A DNA stretch of 64,000 nucleotides, taken from contig NZ_JAGPXN010000004.1 in NCBI RefSeq assembly GCF_018070575.1, positions 124,001 through 188,000 on the forward strand. Reading direction: 5' to 3'. A program made the translations under genes and the position numbers. The stretch is from Micromonospora sp. C31. Lineage in GTDB: Bacteria; Actinomycetota; Actinomycetes; Mycobacteriales; Micromonosporaceae. Shown one piece after another: positions 1 to 8,657 of the stretch. The notes under the pieces were generated by a model, which saw only the letters and a program-made list of their open reading frames with translations, ran no database searches and was not told the DNA's origin. The stretch's first letter is position 1; each line of letters starts with the position of its first letter.

Positions 1-2
1 CG

Positions 3-44
3 CGGGTCGTCGCCGCCCCCGGCCTGAACGTGCCGCCCGCCTGA
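3..44 (+). CDS. C-terminal tail of a gene entering from the left edge (partial)
   Basis: Reading frame 3 is open from the window edge and ends RVVAAPGLNVPPA followed by TGA at 42-44. The codons end mostly in G or C, as in the neighbouring genes. Only 13 residues are visible, so no function can be given and the call rests on codon usage alone. Confidence 0.3.
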   Translation, partial: RVVAAPGLNVPPA

Positions 45-57
45 GCATGCCCCGGGG

Positions 58-125
58 CGCGGGCGTGCCTCGGGCCCGGGCGTGCCTCGTGCCCCGGGCG
101 TGCCTCGTGCCCCGGGCGTGCCCCG
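58..125. repeat. Four-copy 18-bp tandem repeat
   Basis: The core gggcgtgcctcg recurs at 61-72, 78-89, 96-107 and, as gggcgtgccccg, 114-125, joined by cc/tgcccc linkers. It lies between a tail-to-tail gene pair, so it could sit in a shared terminator zone. No coding signal is visible in it. Confidence 0.6.
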
Positions 126-181
126 CGCGCCCGCGCCGACGAGGGCCCGCCGCGCCGGCCGGTGCCAGGCCCGGCGCGGGT

Positions 182-787
182 TCAGCCGGCGGGGCGGCGC
201 AGCACGGTGACGGCGAAGTCGGCGTCGTCGCGCCACGGGCGCAGGTCCCACGTCGCGAAGCGGTGCTCCAGCCGCAGGCCGGCGGCGACCGCGTCGGCGT
301 CGAAGCCGGTCAGCGGGTAGCCCCGGTCGGTGCCGAAGCCGACGGCCAGCACGCCGTCGGGGCGCAGGTGGGCGGCGACGCGGCGCAGCACCTCCCGCTC
401 GGTGCCGGGGGCGACGAAGGCCAGCACGTTGCCGGCCACGACCGCCGCGTCGAACGGCTCCGGCTCGCCGGCCGCTGTCAGGTCCAGCTCGGCCAGGTCG
501 GCGACGAGCCAGCGCGGGCCCGGATGGTCGGCGCGGGCGGCCTCGACGAGCGCCGGGTCGGCGTCCACCCCGACCACGGTGTGGCCCCGGGCGGCCAGCA
601 CCGCGCCCACCCGGCCGGTGCCGCAGCCGGCGTCGAGGATCCGGGCGCCGGGCGCGACCATCGCGTCCAGCAGCCGGGCCTCGCCGGCCAGGTCGGCCCC
701 CTCGGCGGCCAGCCGGCGGAACCGGTCGATGTACCACTGCGAGTGCTCCGGACCGGTCTCGGTCTCCCATCGGGTCGGGTTTCGCAT
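182..787 (-). CDS. Class I SAM-dependent methyltransferase
   Basis: A 201-residue cytosolic protein with a complete Rossmann methyltransferase core. Motif I is ILDAGCGTGRVG at about residues 50-61 and the acidic end of strand 2 is VVGVDADP at about 72-79. These elements bind S-adenosylmethionine; the substrate cannot be deduced. The ATG at 787 was chosen because TACGGT lies 6 nt upstream and no Shine-Dalgarno exists, fitting a leaderless mRNA. An upstream extension to 970 is low-complexity and unlikely to be translated. It appears monocistronic. Confidence 0.85.
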   Translation of the reverse strand: MRNPTRWETETGPEHSQWYIDRFRRLAAEGADLAGEARLLDAMVAPGARILDAGCGTGRVGAVLAARGHTVVGVDADPALVEAARADHPGPRWLVADLAELDLTAAGEPEPFDAAVVAGNVLAFVAPGTEREVLRRVAAHLRPDGVLAVGFGTDRGYPLTGFDADAVAAGLRLEHRFATWDLRPWRDDADFAVTVLRRPAG

Positions 788-793
788 GCCGCC

Positions 794-799
794 ACCGTA
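794..799 (-). promoter_or_regulatory. -10 box of a probable leaderless promoter
   Basis: TACGGT on the minus strand, followed by GGCGGC and then the ATG at 787. No ribosome binding site is present. Confidence 0.45.
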
Positions 800-1029
800 G
801 CCGGGGTCCCGGTGCCCCGGTGGCGGCGGGGCGGACGGGGACCGCCGCCGGCGACACGGTGCCCGCCTGCCCCGGCGAGGTCCCGCCGCCGGCGGCGCAG
901 TCCGCTCGCCTGATACGCACAGGCACTCCTGTGCCGCACAGGTGTCGGCGTTCCGGCGGCAGTGGTTCATCAGCTTGGCGTGCCTTCCAGGTCTTCCGCC
1001 TGCCGGAACGCCGTCAGGACAGCGACGCC

Positions 1030-1587
1030 TCAGCCGTCGAGGCGGGCCGACGGATCGGTCACCCAGTGGTTGGTGCGGAAGAGGCGGCCGGCGAACTCCG
1101 TCTGCTCCTCGCCCACGAGGGCGAAGCCGCCCGAGCGGCAGATGGCGTTCGACGCGGCGTTGGTCGTGGCGGGAAAGGCGTGGATGAGGCCCCAGCGGCC
1201 GTCCGCCCGGGCCAGGTCGAGCACCGCGCGGACGGCCTGGCCTGCCAAACCCCGGCCCTGGAATTCCGGCACGACCAGCCAGCCGATCTCGGACACGCCC
1301 TCGTGGGAGTACACCGTCACCGTGCCGGCCACCTCGGTGCCGCCGTCCGGGACGATCATCTTGATCCAGGCGCTGTCGTCCCGCACGGTCTCCAGGTCGC
1401 GCCGGAGCTGGGCGGAGACCCGCTCGCGCGGCTGCGGGCCGCCCAGCTCCGCCATCACGGCCGGATCGCAGCGCATGCGTACGTAGGCGTCGAGGTCGCC
1501 CGGCCCGACGTCACGCAGCAGCATCCCGACGGCGGGCGGGGCAGCGGCGGGCGGGGCGTCGGGGACGGCGTCGGGGGAGACATCCAC
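1030..1587 (-). CDS. GNAT family N-acetyltransferase
   Basis: A 185-residue protein with the GNAT acetyl-CoA fold. It shows the RDVGPGDLDAYVRMRCDPAVM N-terminal helix, a central strand VSEIGWLVVPEFQGRGLAGQAV (the Q/RxxGxG/A motif that binds the CoA pyrophosphate) and the C-terminal NAASNAICRSGGFALVG block. It resembles the RimJ/RimL-like branch; the acceptor is unknown. The GTG at 1587 is chosen because GGAGG lies 9 nt upstream, whereas the ATG at 1596 touches that GGAGG and would be too close. It is on the same strand as the ABC operon but 44 nt beyond its end. Confidence 0.8.
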   Translation of the reverse strand: MDVSPDAVPDAPPAAAPPAVGMLLRDVGPGDLDAYVRMRCDPAVMAELGGPQPRERVSAQLRRDLETVRDDSAWIKMIVPDGGTEVAGTVTVYSHEGVSEIGWLVVPEFQGRGLAGQAVRAVLDLARADGRWGLIHAFPATTNAASNAICRSGGFALVGEEQTEFAGRLFRTNHWVTDPSARLDG

Positions 1588-1640
1588 CCGGCACATCCTC
1601 CGTCGGCGCCCACCGCGCGGCAACCCCGCCCGCCGTCGCC

Positions 1641-2507
1641 TCAGCCCTTCTCCGCGCCGCTGGTGAGTCCCTCGGTGAGCAGACGCTCGCTGGCGAAGAA
1701 GAGGATCACGATGGGCAGGGTGAGGATCACCGAGCCGGCCATCAGCACCGTCTTCGGCACCTCGACGCCGTCGGCGAGCTGCGCCAGGCCCAGCGACACC
1801 GTCCACCGGTGCGGCTTGTCGACCAGGAACAGCAGGGCGAACAGGAACTCGTTCCAGGCGATCATGAAGTCGTACAGGGCGACGGCCATGATGGACGGCG
1901 CCGCCAGGGGAAGGCTGACCCGGCGGAGGATACCGAGCCGCCCGGCCCCGTCGATCGCGGCCGACTCCTCCAGGCTGACCGGGATGGTCTCGAAGTAGTT
2001 GCGCAGCATGTAGACCGAGACCGGCAGCGTCTGCGAGATGTAGACGAGCACCAGGCCGAACAGGGAGCCGCGCAGCCCGGCCCGGGTGAAGACCACGAAG
2101 AGCGGGATGGCGATGACGATCGACGGGAACAGGTAGACCGCCAGGAAGAGGAAGTCGACCTGCCGCCGGCCGAAGAACCGCAGCCGGGCGACCGCGTACG
2201 CGCCGGGGATCGCCACGGCCAGCGTGAGCAGTGTCGCCGCGACGGCGACCAGGCCGCTGTTGCGCATGAAGGTGAGGAAACCCTGCCCGCCGTCGTCGAC
2301 GGCCCTGACCACCTGGGCGTACGTGTCGAAGGTCAGCTCGCCGAGGCCCACCACCAGCGAGCCGGGGTCGAGCAGCAGCCGCTCGATGGGGCGCACCGAG
2401 AGGACCAGCATGTAGTAGAAGGGGAAGACGGTGACCAGCAGGAACGCGGCGATCACCAGCCGGCGCAGCCAGCGCAGGCCCACCGTCTCGATCCGGTCCC
2501 GGTCCAT
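1641..2507 (-). CDS. Carbohydrate ABC transporter permease (MalG/ThuG type)
   Basis: A 288-residue integral membrane subunit of a binding-protein-dependent sugar importer (CUT1). It has six hydrophobic segments, beginning with LVIAAFLLVTVFPFYYMLVLS. The EAA loop that docks the ATPase is visible as ESAAIDGAGRLGILRRVSLPLA near residue 190. Its ATG overlaps the stop of the upstream permease by one base (TGATG), so translation is coupled. No ATPase gene is nearby, which is usual for actinobacterial CUT1 systems served by a shared MsiK-like ATPase encoded elsewhere. Confidence 0.92.
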   Translation of the reverse strand: MDRDRIETVGLRWLRRLVIAAFLLVTVFPFYYMLVLSVRPIERLLLDPGSLVVGLGELTFDTYAQVVRAVDDGGQGFLTFMRNSGLVAVAATLLTLAVAIPGAYAVARLRFFGRRQVDFLFLAVYLFPSIVIAIPLFVVFTRAGLRGSLFGLVLVYISQTLPVSVYMLRNYFETIPVSLEESAAIDGAGRLGILRRVSLPLAAPSIMAVALYDFMIAWNEFLFALLFLVDKPHRWTVSLGLAQLADGVEVPKTVLMAGSVILTLPIVILFFASERLLTEGLTSGAEKG

Positions 2508-3469
2508 CAGCCGTCCCTTCGTCCGCCGAAGAAGCGCAGGTACACCACCACGAACACGATGAGCACCACGGCGAGCACGACCGCCTGTGCCGCCGCCGCG
2601 CCGATGTCCGTACGCGCGGTCAGGAACTCGTAGACCCGGACGCTGACCACCTCGGTGCCGGCGGCCCCGCCGGTGAGCAGGTAGACGTCGTCGAACTTGT
2701 TGAACGTCATGATGAACCGCAGCACGCCCAGCAGGCCGATCACCGGCAGCAGTTGCGGCAGCAGGATGTGCCGGAACCGCTGGGTGGGGGTGGCCCCGTC
2801 GACCCGGGCCGCCTCCTCCAGCTCGCCGGGGACGGCCTGGAGCCGGGCGAGCAGGAACAGGAAGGCGAAGGGGAAGTAGCGCCACGCCTCGAAGGCGACG
2901 ACCGTGGCCAGGGCGGTCGACTCCTGGGACAGGAACGGAACCGGGGCGTCCCAGCCGAGGAACCGTTGGCCCCAGTCGTTGACGATGCCGAGCTGCGGGT
3001 CGAGCATCACCTGCCAGACGAAGGTGACCGCGACCACCGGCGCCACGTACGGCAGCAGCATCGACGCGCGCACCAGGGTGCGGCCCCGGAACGGCCGGCG
3101 TACGACCAGCGCCGCCACCAGGCCGAGCACGATCGAGCCGGCGGTGCTGGCCACGGCGTAGACCAGCGTGGTCCACAGCGTCTCGGCGAAGCCGGGGGTG
3201 TTCAGCACCCGCTCCACGTTGTCCATCGTGAACTCGCCGAAGAGCCCGGTACGGCGCAGCGTGGCCAGACGTACCCGCTGGAAGGCCAGCACGACGGTCC
3301 AGACGATCGGGATGCCGATCACGGCGACCACGACGAGCAGGGTCGGGGCGACCATCGCGAGCCCGGCGCGGGACTCGCGGCGGCGCAGGGTCAGCGGCCT
3401 GCGACGGCGGGTCGGGGCCGGCCGCTCCCGGGCGGGGGAGCGGCCGGTGTCCGGTGGGGCGGTGGTCAA
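2507..3469 (-). CDS. Carbohydrate ABC transporter permease (MalF/ThuF type)
   Basis: A 320-residue membrane subunit paired with the gene downstream. After a basic, proline-rich cytosolic N-terminus of about 38 residues come six membrane segments starting at MVAPTLLVVVAVIGIPIVW. The EAA loop is EEAARVDGATPTQRFRHILLP. The start is a TTG at 3469 that overlaps the binding-protein stop (TTGA), a coupled arrangement; no ATG or GTG further upstream is compatible with that gene's end. Partner of the lipoprotein at 3466-4860. Confidence 0.9.
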   Translation of the reverse strand: MTTAPPDTGRSPARERPAPTRRRRPLTLRRRESRAGLAMVAPTLLVVVAVIGIPIVWTVVLAFQRVRLATLRRTGLFGEFTMDNVERVLNTPGFAETLWTTLVYAVASTAGSIVLGLVAALVVRRPFRGRTLVRASMLLPYVAPVVAVTFVWQVMLDPQLGIVNDWGQRFLGWDAPVPFLSQESTALATVVAFEAWRYFPFAFLFLLARLQAVPGELEEAARVDGATPTQRFRHILLPQLLPVIGLLGVLRFIMTFNKFDDVYLLTGGAAGTEVVSVRVYEFLTARTDIGAAAAQAVVLAVVLIVFVVVYLRFFGGRRDG

Positions 3470-4860
3470 TTGACGCCCGCCTTGATCGCCTCCACGTCCT
3501 TCTTCGCCCGTCCGGCGGCCGCGGCGGCGTCGCTCCTGCCGCCGACCACGTCGCCCAGGGCCTTGGGCACCGGCAGCTCGCCGAGGATCGCGCCGACGAG
3601 CTTGCCCTGGCCCTGGGTCAGACCCCAGCGCTGGAAGGTGTCGGGGCTGCGGCGCAGGCTCGCGAGCACCTCGCCGCCGTAGACCTCGGCGAGCGGCTTT
3701 CGGGTGTCGACCCCGGCCTGGCTGGTGTTCCAGGCGGTGAGGAACTTCTCCGGCTCCTGCAGGGTGCCCTTACGGACGGGGAAGCGCCCCTCGGGGGACA
3801 TGCCGAACCAGCGCGGGTAGCCGTCACCGAGCATGTGCTCCACGAAGGAGCTGGCCGGGTCGGCGGCGGCGCCGTCGAGCACCGCCCAGGAGCTGATCTC
3901 GCCGTACTGGGCGGGTTCGGTGCCGTTCGGACCCTTGATCGCGGTGACGAAGCCGCTGTTGCGCGCGAGGAACGCCGGGTCGGCCTGGCACTGCGGGCAG
4001 GTGGGCCTGGCATCGTTGCGCAGGCCGGCCAGCTCGTCGAGGATGAACGGCGACCAGACCAGCATGGCGGCCTTGCCGGCGAAGTAGGTGGCCCGGGTGG
4101 TGTCGACGTCCTGCGCGCCCTTGACCGAGCTGGTGCGCATCATCTCGCCGTAGAACCGGAACGCCTCGACGCACTCGGGGGAGTCCAGCTTCACGGCCCC
4201 AGAGTCGTCGGTGAGCTGGCAGCCGTTGGCCAGCGCGAGGTGTTCGAACGTCTGCTGGGTGAACACGTCGCCGGGGGCGGTGGCGGCGGTGATGCCCGCG
4301 ACGCCGCCGGTGTTGAGCCTCGTCGCGGCGGCGGCGATCCGCTCGTACGTGTCGGGGGCGGGCAGGCCGGCGGCGGCGAACAGGTCCTTGCGGTAGACGA
4401 GCAGCTGCCCCCAGCCGTCGCTGGGCACGGCGAGCTGCGTGCCGTCCTCCGCCGTCAGTTCGAGCGCCCGCGGCGAGAAGGTCTGCCGGCCGAGCTTCTC
4501 GACGACCTCCGCGTTCGCCAGCGGGTGCAGCAGTTCGTTGCCGGCGAGGGTACGGACGCCGGCGAGCGACACCGAGCCGACCACGTCGGGCAGTTCACCG
4601 GCGGCGGCGCTGGAGGCGATCAGGGAGGGAAACTGATCTTCGTTGATGGTGACCAGGTCGACGGCGATGCCGGTGTCGGCGGTGAAGTCCGCGACGATCG
4701 CCTTGGTGGCGGTGACCCGGTCGGCCACGTCCTCCAGGCTCCACACGGTGATCTTCCTGCTGCTGCTGTCGGATTTTTCGTCGCCGCAGGCCAGCAGGCC
4801 GGCCCCGGTGACTGCCATGATCAGGGTGGCGGCGAGTATCCGCATCGGAGGTGCTGACAT
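3466..4860 (-). CDS. Sugar ABC transporter substrate-binding lipoprotein
   Basis: A 464-residue extracellular solute-binding protein (family 1). It has a lipoprotein signal peptide with lipobox LLAC; the lipidated cysteine is residue 25. The mature part has the two-lobed pattern of MalE-like proteins (KITVWSLEDVADRV, the DGWGQLLVYRKDLF hinge, WSPFILDELAG). An internal CPQC pair near residues 275-278 may form a disulfide. The ATG at 4860 is preferred because AGAGGAG lies 8 nt upstream; a GTG at 4869 touches it. First gene of the minus-strand operon, divergent from the catabolic genes starting at 4977, so it probably delivers their substrate. Confidence 0.93.
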   Translation of the reverse strand: MSAPPMRILAATLIMAVTGAGLLACGDEKSDSSSRKITVWSLEDVADRVTATKAIVADFTADTGIAVDLVTINEDQFPSLIASSAAAGELPDVVGSVSLAGVRTLAGNELLHPLANAEVVEKLGRQTFSPRALELTAEDGTQLAVPSDGWGQLLVYRKDLFAAAGLPAPDTYERIAAAATRLNTGGVAGITAATAPGDVFTQQTFEHLALANGCQLTDDSGAVKLDSPECVEAFRFYGEMMRTSSVKGAQDVDTTRATYFAGKAAMLVWSPFILDELAGLRNDARPTCPQCQADPAFLARNSGFVTAIKGPNGTEPAQYGEISSWAVLDGAAADPASSFVEHMLGDGYPRWFGMSPEGRFPVRKGTLQEPEKFLTAWNTSQAGVDTRKPLAEVYGGEVLASLRRSPDTFQRWGLTQGQGKLVGAILGELPVPKALGDVVGGRSDAAAAAGRAKKDVEAIKAGVN

Positions 4861-4976
4861 CGGTGGCACTCCTCTCGAAGGGTATGGAAGGGATTCAACG
4901 CCTTCGATAGATCAATTACAAGACATATGCCGATTTTCTGCCTACGATGGAGCCCAGTGCTACCGGGATGTGACTC
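4861..4976. promoter_or_regulatory. Divergent promoter region of the sugar uptake/catabolism locus
   Basis: A 116-bp spacer between divergent operons, clearly richer in A/T at about 4890-4945 than its surroundings. It must hold both promoters. TACGAT at 4943-4948 is a candidate -10 for the plus-strand genes. No clear LacI-type palindrome was found and no regulator gene lies beside it. Confidence 0.5.
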
Positions 4977-6014
4977 ATGGTCAACTGGGTTGTCTCACTC
5001 GCCGGGCCCCGACGGATCAGCCTCGAGCCCTGCCCCCCGGATCCGCTCGGCCCGGGCCAGGTCCGGGTCCGCACCCGCTACTCCGGCATCTCGGCCGGCA
5101 CGGAACTCACCCTCTACCGGGGCAGCAACCCGCGCCTGAGCAAGGACTGGGACGACGTCAGCCGGATGTTCGTACCCCGGCAGAGCACCGTGCCGTACCC
5201 GCTGGTGGGCTTCGGCTACGAGGAGGTCGGCGAGGTCGTCGAGGTCGCGCCCGACGTGGCCGACCGGCGGGCCGGGCAGATCGTCTGGGGCATCTGGGGG
5301 CACCGCGCCGAGGCCGTCGTGCCCGCCGGCACGGTGCACCCGCTGCCCGCCGGTCTCGACCCCCTCGCGGCGGTCTTCGCCCGCCCCGGGGCGATCGCCC
5401 TCACCGCCGTGCTCGCCGGCGACCTGCACCTCGGCGACTGGGTCGCGGTCTTCGGGCAGGGCGTCATCGGGCTGCTCGCCACCCGGCTCGCCGTCCTCTC
5501 CGGCGCGCGGGTGATCGCCGTCGACCGGGTGCCCGCCCGGCTGGCGCACGCCGACCGGCTCGGCGCCCGGGCCGTCGTCGACGCCGACGCCGAGTCGGCC
5601 GCGGCCGTGCTGCGCCGGGCCACCGGCGGCCGGGGCGCCGACGTCTGCCTGGAACTCTCCGGGGCCTACCCGGCGCTGCACGAGGCGATCCGCTCCACCA
5701 CGCACGCCGGCCGCGTCGTGGCCGCCGGCTTCTACCAGGGGCAGGCCGACGGGCTCGGCCTGGGTGAGGAGTTCCACCACAACCGGATCCAGCTGGTGGC
5801 GGCCCAGGTCTCCGGGCCGGCCCCGGCGCCCGGCATGGCCGGCCGGTGGACCGGGGCCCGCGTCGCACACACCTTCATGGATCTGGTGGCGGAGGGCAGC
5901 GTCGACCCGCTGCCGCTGGTGAGCCACGTCGTGGACGCGAGCGCGGTGGCCGACGCGCTGGCGCTGCTCGACCGCGGTGACGCTGACGTCCTCCAAGTGG
6001 TGCTGAGGTTCTGA
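4977..6014 (+). CDS. Zinc-type medium-chain dehydrogenase (MDR superfamily)
   Basis: A 345-residue NAD(P)-dependent oxidoreductase. The N-terminal GroES-like domain (LGPGQVRVRTRYSGISAGTE, then YPLVGFGYEEVGEVVEV) is followed by a Rossmann domain with VAVFGQGVIGLLATRLAVLSGA, the nucleotide-binding glycine motif, and DRVPARLAHADRLGA. The usual structural-zinc cysteine cluster is absent and the catalytic Cys of classical ADHs is replaced (SGISAGTE), as in the bacteriochlorophyllide/threonine-like branch, so zinc dependence is uncertain. It heads an overlapping operon with an isomerase and a glycosidase; oxidation of a sugar or polyol released by the glycosidase is inferred. Confidence 0.85.
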   Translation: MVNWVVSLAGPRRISLEPCPPDPLGPGQVRVRTRYSGISAGTELTLYRGSNPRLSKDWDDVSRMFVPRQSTVPYPLVGFGYEEVGEVVEVAPDVADRRAGQIVWGIWGHRAEAVVPAGTVHPLPAGLDPLAAVFARPGAIALTAVLAGDLHLGDWVAVFGQGVIGLLATRLAVLSGARVIAVDRVPARLAHADRLGARAVVDADAESAAAVLRRATGGRGADVCLELSGAYPALHEAIRSTTHAGRVVAAGFYQGQADGLGLGEEFHHNRIQLVAAQVSGPAPAPGMAGRWTGARVAHTFMDLVAEGSVDPLPLVSHVVDASAVADALALLDRGDADVLQVVLRF

Positions 6015-6832
6015 TGACGATTCCCCTGGCCTGTCAGGAGCAGCTCCTGCCGGGCACCGACCTGATCCAGAAGTACGCGCTCGCCACCGCGCTCGGCTAC
6101 GACGCGATCGAGCTGCGCGGCGCCGGCGACCTCGGCCTCGCCCGCCGGCTGCCCGAGCTGCGCCGGGCCCGCGCCGCCGGGGTGCTCATGCCCACCGTCT
6201 GCGTCCAGATGGACCACTTCATCGGCGACTTCGACCCCGAGCGCTCCCGCGACGCCGTGCGCAACCTGCGCTCCCAGCTCTCCGTGATGGCCGAGCTCGG
6301 CGGCGTCGGTGCGATGACCCCGGCCGCGTGGGGCATGTTCTCCCGGCGGCTGCCGCCGTTCGAGCCGCCCCGTCCACCCGACGCCGACCGGCGGGTGCTC
6401 GTCGACACCCTGGGGGAGCTGGGGGAGCACGCCCGTACCGAGGGGGTCACCCTCTTCCTGGAGCCACTCAACCGGTACGAGGACCACATGGTCAACCGGC
6501 TCGCCGACGCGGTCGCCCTCTGCGCGGCCGTCGGGCTGCCCTCGGTGCGGGTGGTGGCGGACACCTTCCACATGAACATCGAGGAGGACGACGTGCACCG
6601 GGCGCTGCGCGCCGCCGCGCCGTACCTCGGGCACGTGCAGGTCAGCGACTCCAACCGCTACCAGCCCGGCGCCGGGCACCTCGACTGGCCGGCGCTGGTG
6701 CGTACCCTGTCGGAGATCGACTACCGGGGCTGGCTGGCGTTGGAGTGCCGGCTGCGCGGCGACCCCGTACGCGCCCTGCACCAGGCCGCCACCGTGCTGC
6801 GGCACGCCCAGCCCCGGCAGGCGGCGGCATGA
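6014..6832 (+). CDS. Sugar phosphate isomerase/epimerase (xylose isomerase-like TIM barrel)
   Basis: A 272-residue AP-endonuclease-2 type TIM barrel. Metal and substrate residues typical of the family are visible: E in LFLEPLNRYEDHM, D and H in VVADTFHMNIEED, the H of LGHVQVSDSNRYQPGAGHLDW, and E in WLALECRL. Such enzymes isomerise or epimerise keto sugars, inositols or hydroxypyruvate-like compounds; the exact reaction is not deducible. ATG overlaps the previous stop by one base, and its own stop overlaps the next start, so all three genes are translationally coupled. Confidence 0.88.
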   Translation: MTIPLACQEQLLPGTDLIQKYALATALGYDAIELRGAGDLGLARRLPELRRARAAGVLMPTVCVQMDHFIGDFDPERSRDAVRNLRSQLSVMAELGGVGAMTPAAWGMFSRRLPPFEPPRPPDADRRVLVDTLGELGEHARTEGVTLFLEPLNRYEDHMVNRLADAVALCAAVGLPSVRVVADTFHMNIEEDDVHRALRAAAPYLGHVQVSDSNRYQPGAGHLDWPALVRTLSEIDYRGWLALECRLRGDPVRALHQAATVLRHAQPRQAAA

Positions 6833-8220
6833 GCACCGGGACCGCCGGCGGCCCGCACACCGACCACGGCCCGCGCGACGCAGGTACGGCGGGCGCCACC
6901 GGCCCCCGCGACCTGGGCGCCCTGCGCCGCCTCGCCGTCGCCACGCTCGAGGCCAACTGGGAACACGACCACACCGTGCCCTCGCGCACCCTCTATCCGC
7001 ACCAGTGGAGCTGGGACTCGGCGTTCATCGCGATCGGCTGGTCCCACGTGCGCCCCGAGCGCGCCTGGCGGGAGCTGGCCGGCCTGTTCCGCGCACAGTG
7101 GCTCGACGGGCGCGTGCCGCACATCGTGTTCAACCCGGCGCTGCGCGTCGGCTCGTACTTCCCGGGGCCCGAGTTCTGGGCGTCGGGGCTCGCCGAGGGC
7201 GCCCCGGCCGTCGCCACCTCCGGGCTGATCCAGCCGCCCGTGCACGCGCCCGCCGCCTGGCTGGCGTACCGGCGGTTCCCCTCCGGGGCCGGGCGGGCGG
7301 CGCTGTGCCGGCTCTACCCCCGGCTGGTGGCCCAGCAGCGCTACCTCGCCACCCGCCGGGACGTCGGCGGTGGCGGGCTGGCCTGCGTCGTGCATCCGTG
7401 GGAGTCCGGGCTGGACAACAGCCCCGCCTGGGACGCCCCGCTGGCGGCGGTGCCCGCCGACGCGGCCGTCATGCGCGCGTACCGCCGGCACGACACCGCG
7501 CACGCCGACGCCGCGCACCGCCCCACGGACCTCGACTACGCGCGCTACGTCGCGATCGTGGCGTCGTACCGCGAGCGCCGCTACCGCGACGACGACCTCG
7601 CCGCCCGGCACCCGTTCCTGGTGGAGTGCCCGCTGGTCAACGCCGCGATGGGCGCCGCCGAGCACGCCCTGGCCCGGATCGCGCCGCTGGCCGGTGCCGA
7701 CCCCGGCCCGCACCGGGAGCGCGCCGCGCGGATCACCGAGGCCCTGGTGCGCCGGCTGTACGACCCGACGACCGGCACCTTCCACCCCCGCGACCTGCGT
7801 ACCGACCGCCTCGTGCCGGCCCGCACCGTGCTCGGCCTGACCCCGCTCGTCCTGCCCGACCTGCCCGCGCGGCAGGTGTCGGCGCTGGTCGCCGAGGCGT
7901 GCTCGGCGCGCTTCGGGCTGGCCGTCCGGATGGACCGGCCGCTGCCCAGCCACGACCGCACCGCGCCGGACTTCGAGCCGCTGCGCTACTGGCGCGGGCC
8001 GAGCTGGATGAACGTCAGCTGGCTGGTGCGCCGGGGGCTGCTGGGGCACGGCCGGCCCGACCTGGCCGCCGGCCTGCGCGACTCGATGATCGAACTGGTG
8101 GCCCGCTCCGGCTGCCACGAGTACTTCCACCCGGACACCGGAGCCGGGCTCGGCTCGCCGGCCTTCGGCTGGACGGCCGCGCTGCTGCTCGACGTCCTCG
8201 CCGACGACCCGCCCGGCTGA
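6829..8220 (+). CDS. GH63-type glycosidase (glucosylglycerate/mannosylglycerate hydrolase-like)
   Basis: A 463-residue (alpha/alpha)6-barrel glycoside hydrolase without signal peptide, hence cytosolic. It has LYPHQWSWDSAF near residue 55, the HPWESGLDNSPAWD block (candidate catalytic Asp196) and the C-terminal CHEYFHPDTG block (candidate catalytic Glu431), followed by SPAFGWTAALLLDVL. This pattern matches the short GH63 enzymes that hydrolyse glucosylglycerate and mannosylglycerate in mycobacteria and thermophiles. ATG overlaps the isomerase stop (ATGA). An inward-acting role on an imported glycoside is inferred from the linked ABC importer. Confidence 0.85.
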   Translation: MSTGTAGGPHTDHGPRDAGTAGATGPRDLGALRRLAVATLEANWEHDHTVPSRTLYPHQWSWDSAFIAIGWSHVRPERAWRELAGLFRAQWLDGRVPHIVFNPALRVGSYFPGPEFWASGLAEGAPAVATSGLIQPPVHAPAAWLAYRRFPSGAGRAALCRLYPRLVAQQRYLATRRDVGGGGLACVVHPWESGLDNSPAWDAPLAAVPADAAVMRAYRRHDTAHADAAHRPTDLDYARYVAIVASYRERRYRDDDLAARHPFLVECPLVNAAMGAAEHALARIAPLAGADPGPHRERAARITEALVRRLYDPTTGTFHPRDLRTDRLVPARTVLGLTPLVLPDLPARQVSALVAEACSARFGLAVRMDRPLPSHDRTAPDFEPLRYWRGPSWMNVSWLVRRGLLGHGRPDLAAGLRDSMIELVARSGCHEYFHPDTGAGLGSPAFGWTAALLLDVLADDPPG

Positions 8221-8235
8221 GCCGGGCCGCCCCCG

Positions 8236-8643
8236 TCAGGCGGCGGGAACCAGCTCCCGCAGCAGCCGCTGCACCCGCGCCCGGATCTCGTCGCGGATCG
8301 GGCGGACCGCCTCGACGTCCTTGCCGGCGGGGTCTTCGAGCTGCCAGTCCTCGTAGCGTCGGCCGGGAAAGACGGGGCAGGCGTCGCCGCAGCCCATCGT
8401 GACGATGACGTCGGAGGACTCGGCGGTGGCGTACTCCAGCAGGGTCGGGGTCTGCGCGCTGATGTCGATGCCGACCTCCCGCATCGCCTCGACGGCGGCC
8501 GGGTTGACGGTCCCGGCCGGGGCCGACCCGGCGGAGCGCACCTCGACGGCGTCGCCGGCGAGGTGACGCAGCCAGCCGGCGGCCATCTGCGAGCGGCCGG
8601 CGTTGTGCACGCAGACGAACAGGACACTGGGTTTGTCGCTCAC
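8236..8643 (-). CDS. arsC: Arsenate reductase, low-molecular-weight phosphatase type (ArsC)
   Basis: A 135-residue LMW-PTP fold protein. The CX5R loop is CVHNAGR (Cys11 to Arg17) and the C-terminal MGCGDACPVFPG segment carries further cysteines as in actinobacterial mycothiol- or thioredoxin-linked arsenate reductases. It reduces arsenate to arsenite. The start is GTG at 8643 with AGGA 9 nt upstream. It is the last gene of the arsenic operon, 14 nt after the pump gene. Confidence 0.92.
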   Translation of the reverse strand: MSDKPSVLFVCVHNAGRSQMAAGWLRHLAGDAVEVRSAGSAPAGTVNPAAVEAMREVGIDISAQTPTLLEYATAESSDVIVTMGCGDACPVFPGRRYEDWQLEDPAGKDVEAVRPIRDEIRARVQRLLRELVPAA

Positions 8644-8657
8644 GGGGGTGTTTCCTT

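Noticed and set aside
47-913. 288-codon plus-strand frame at the left edge
   Set aside because: It starts in the tandem repeat and runs antisense to the methyltransferase with Arg/Gly/Ala-rich sequence.
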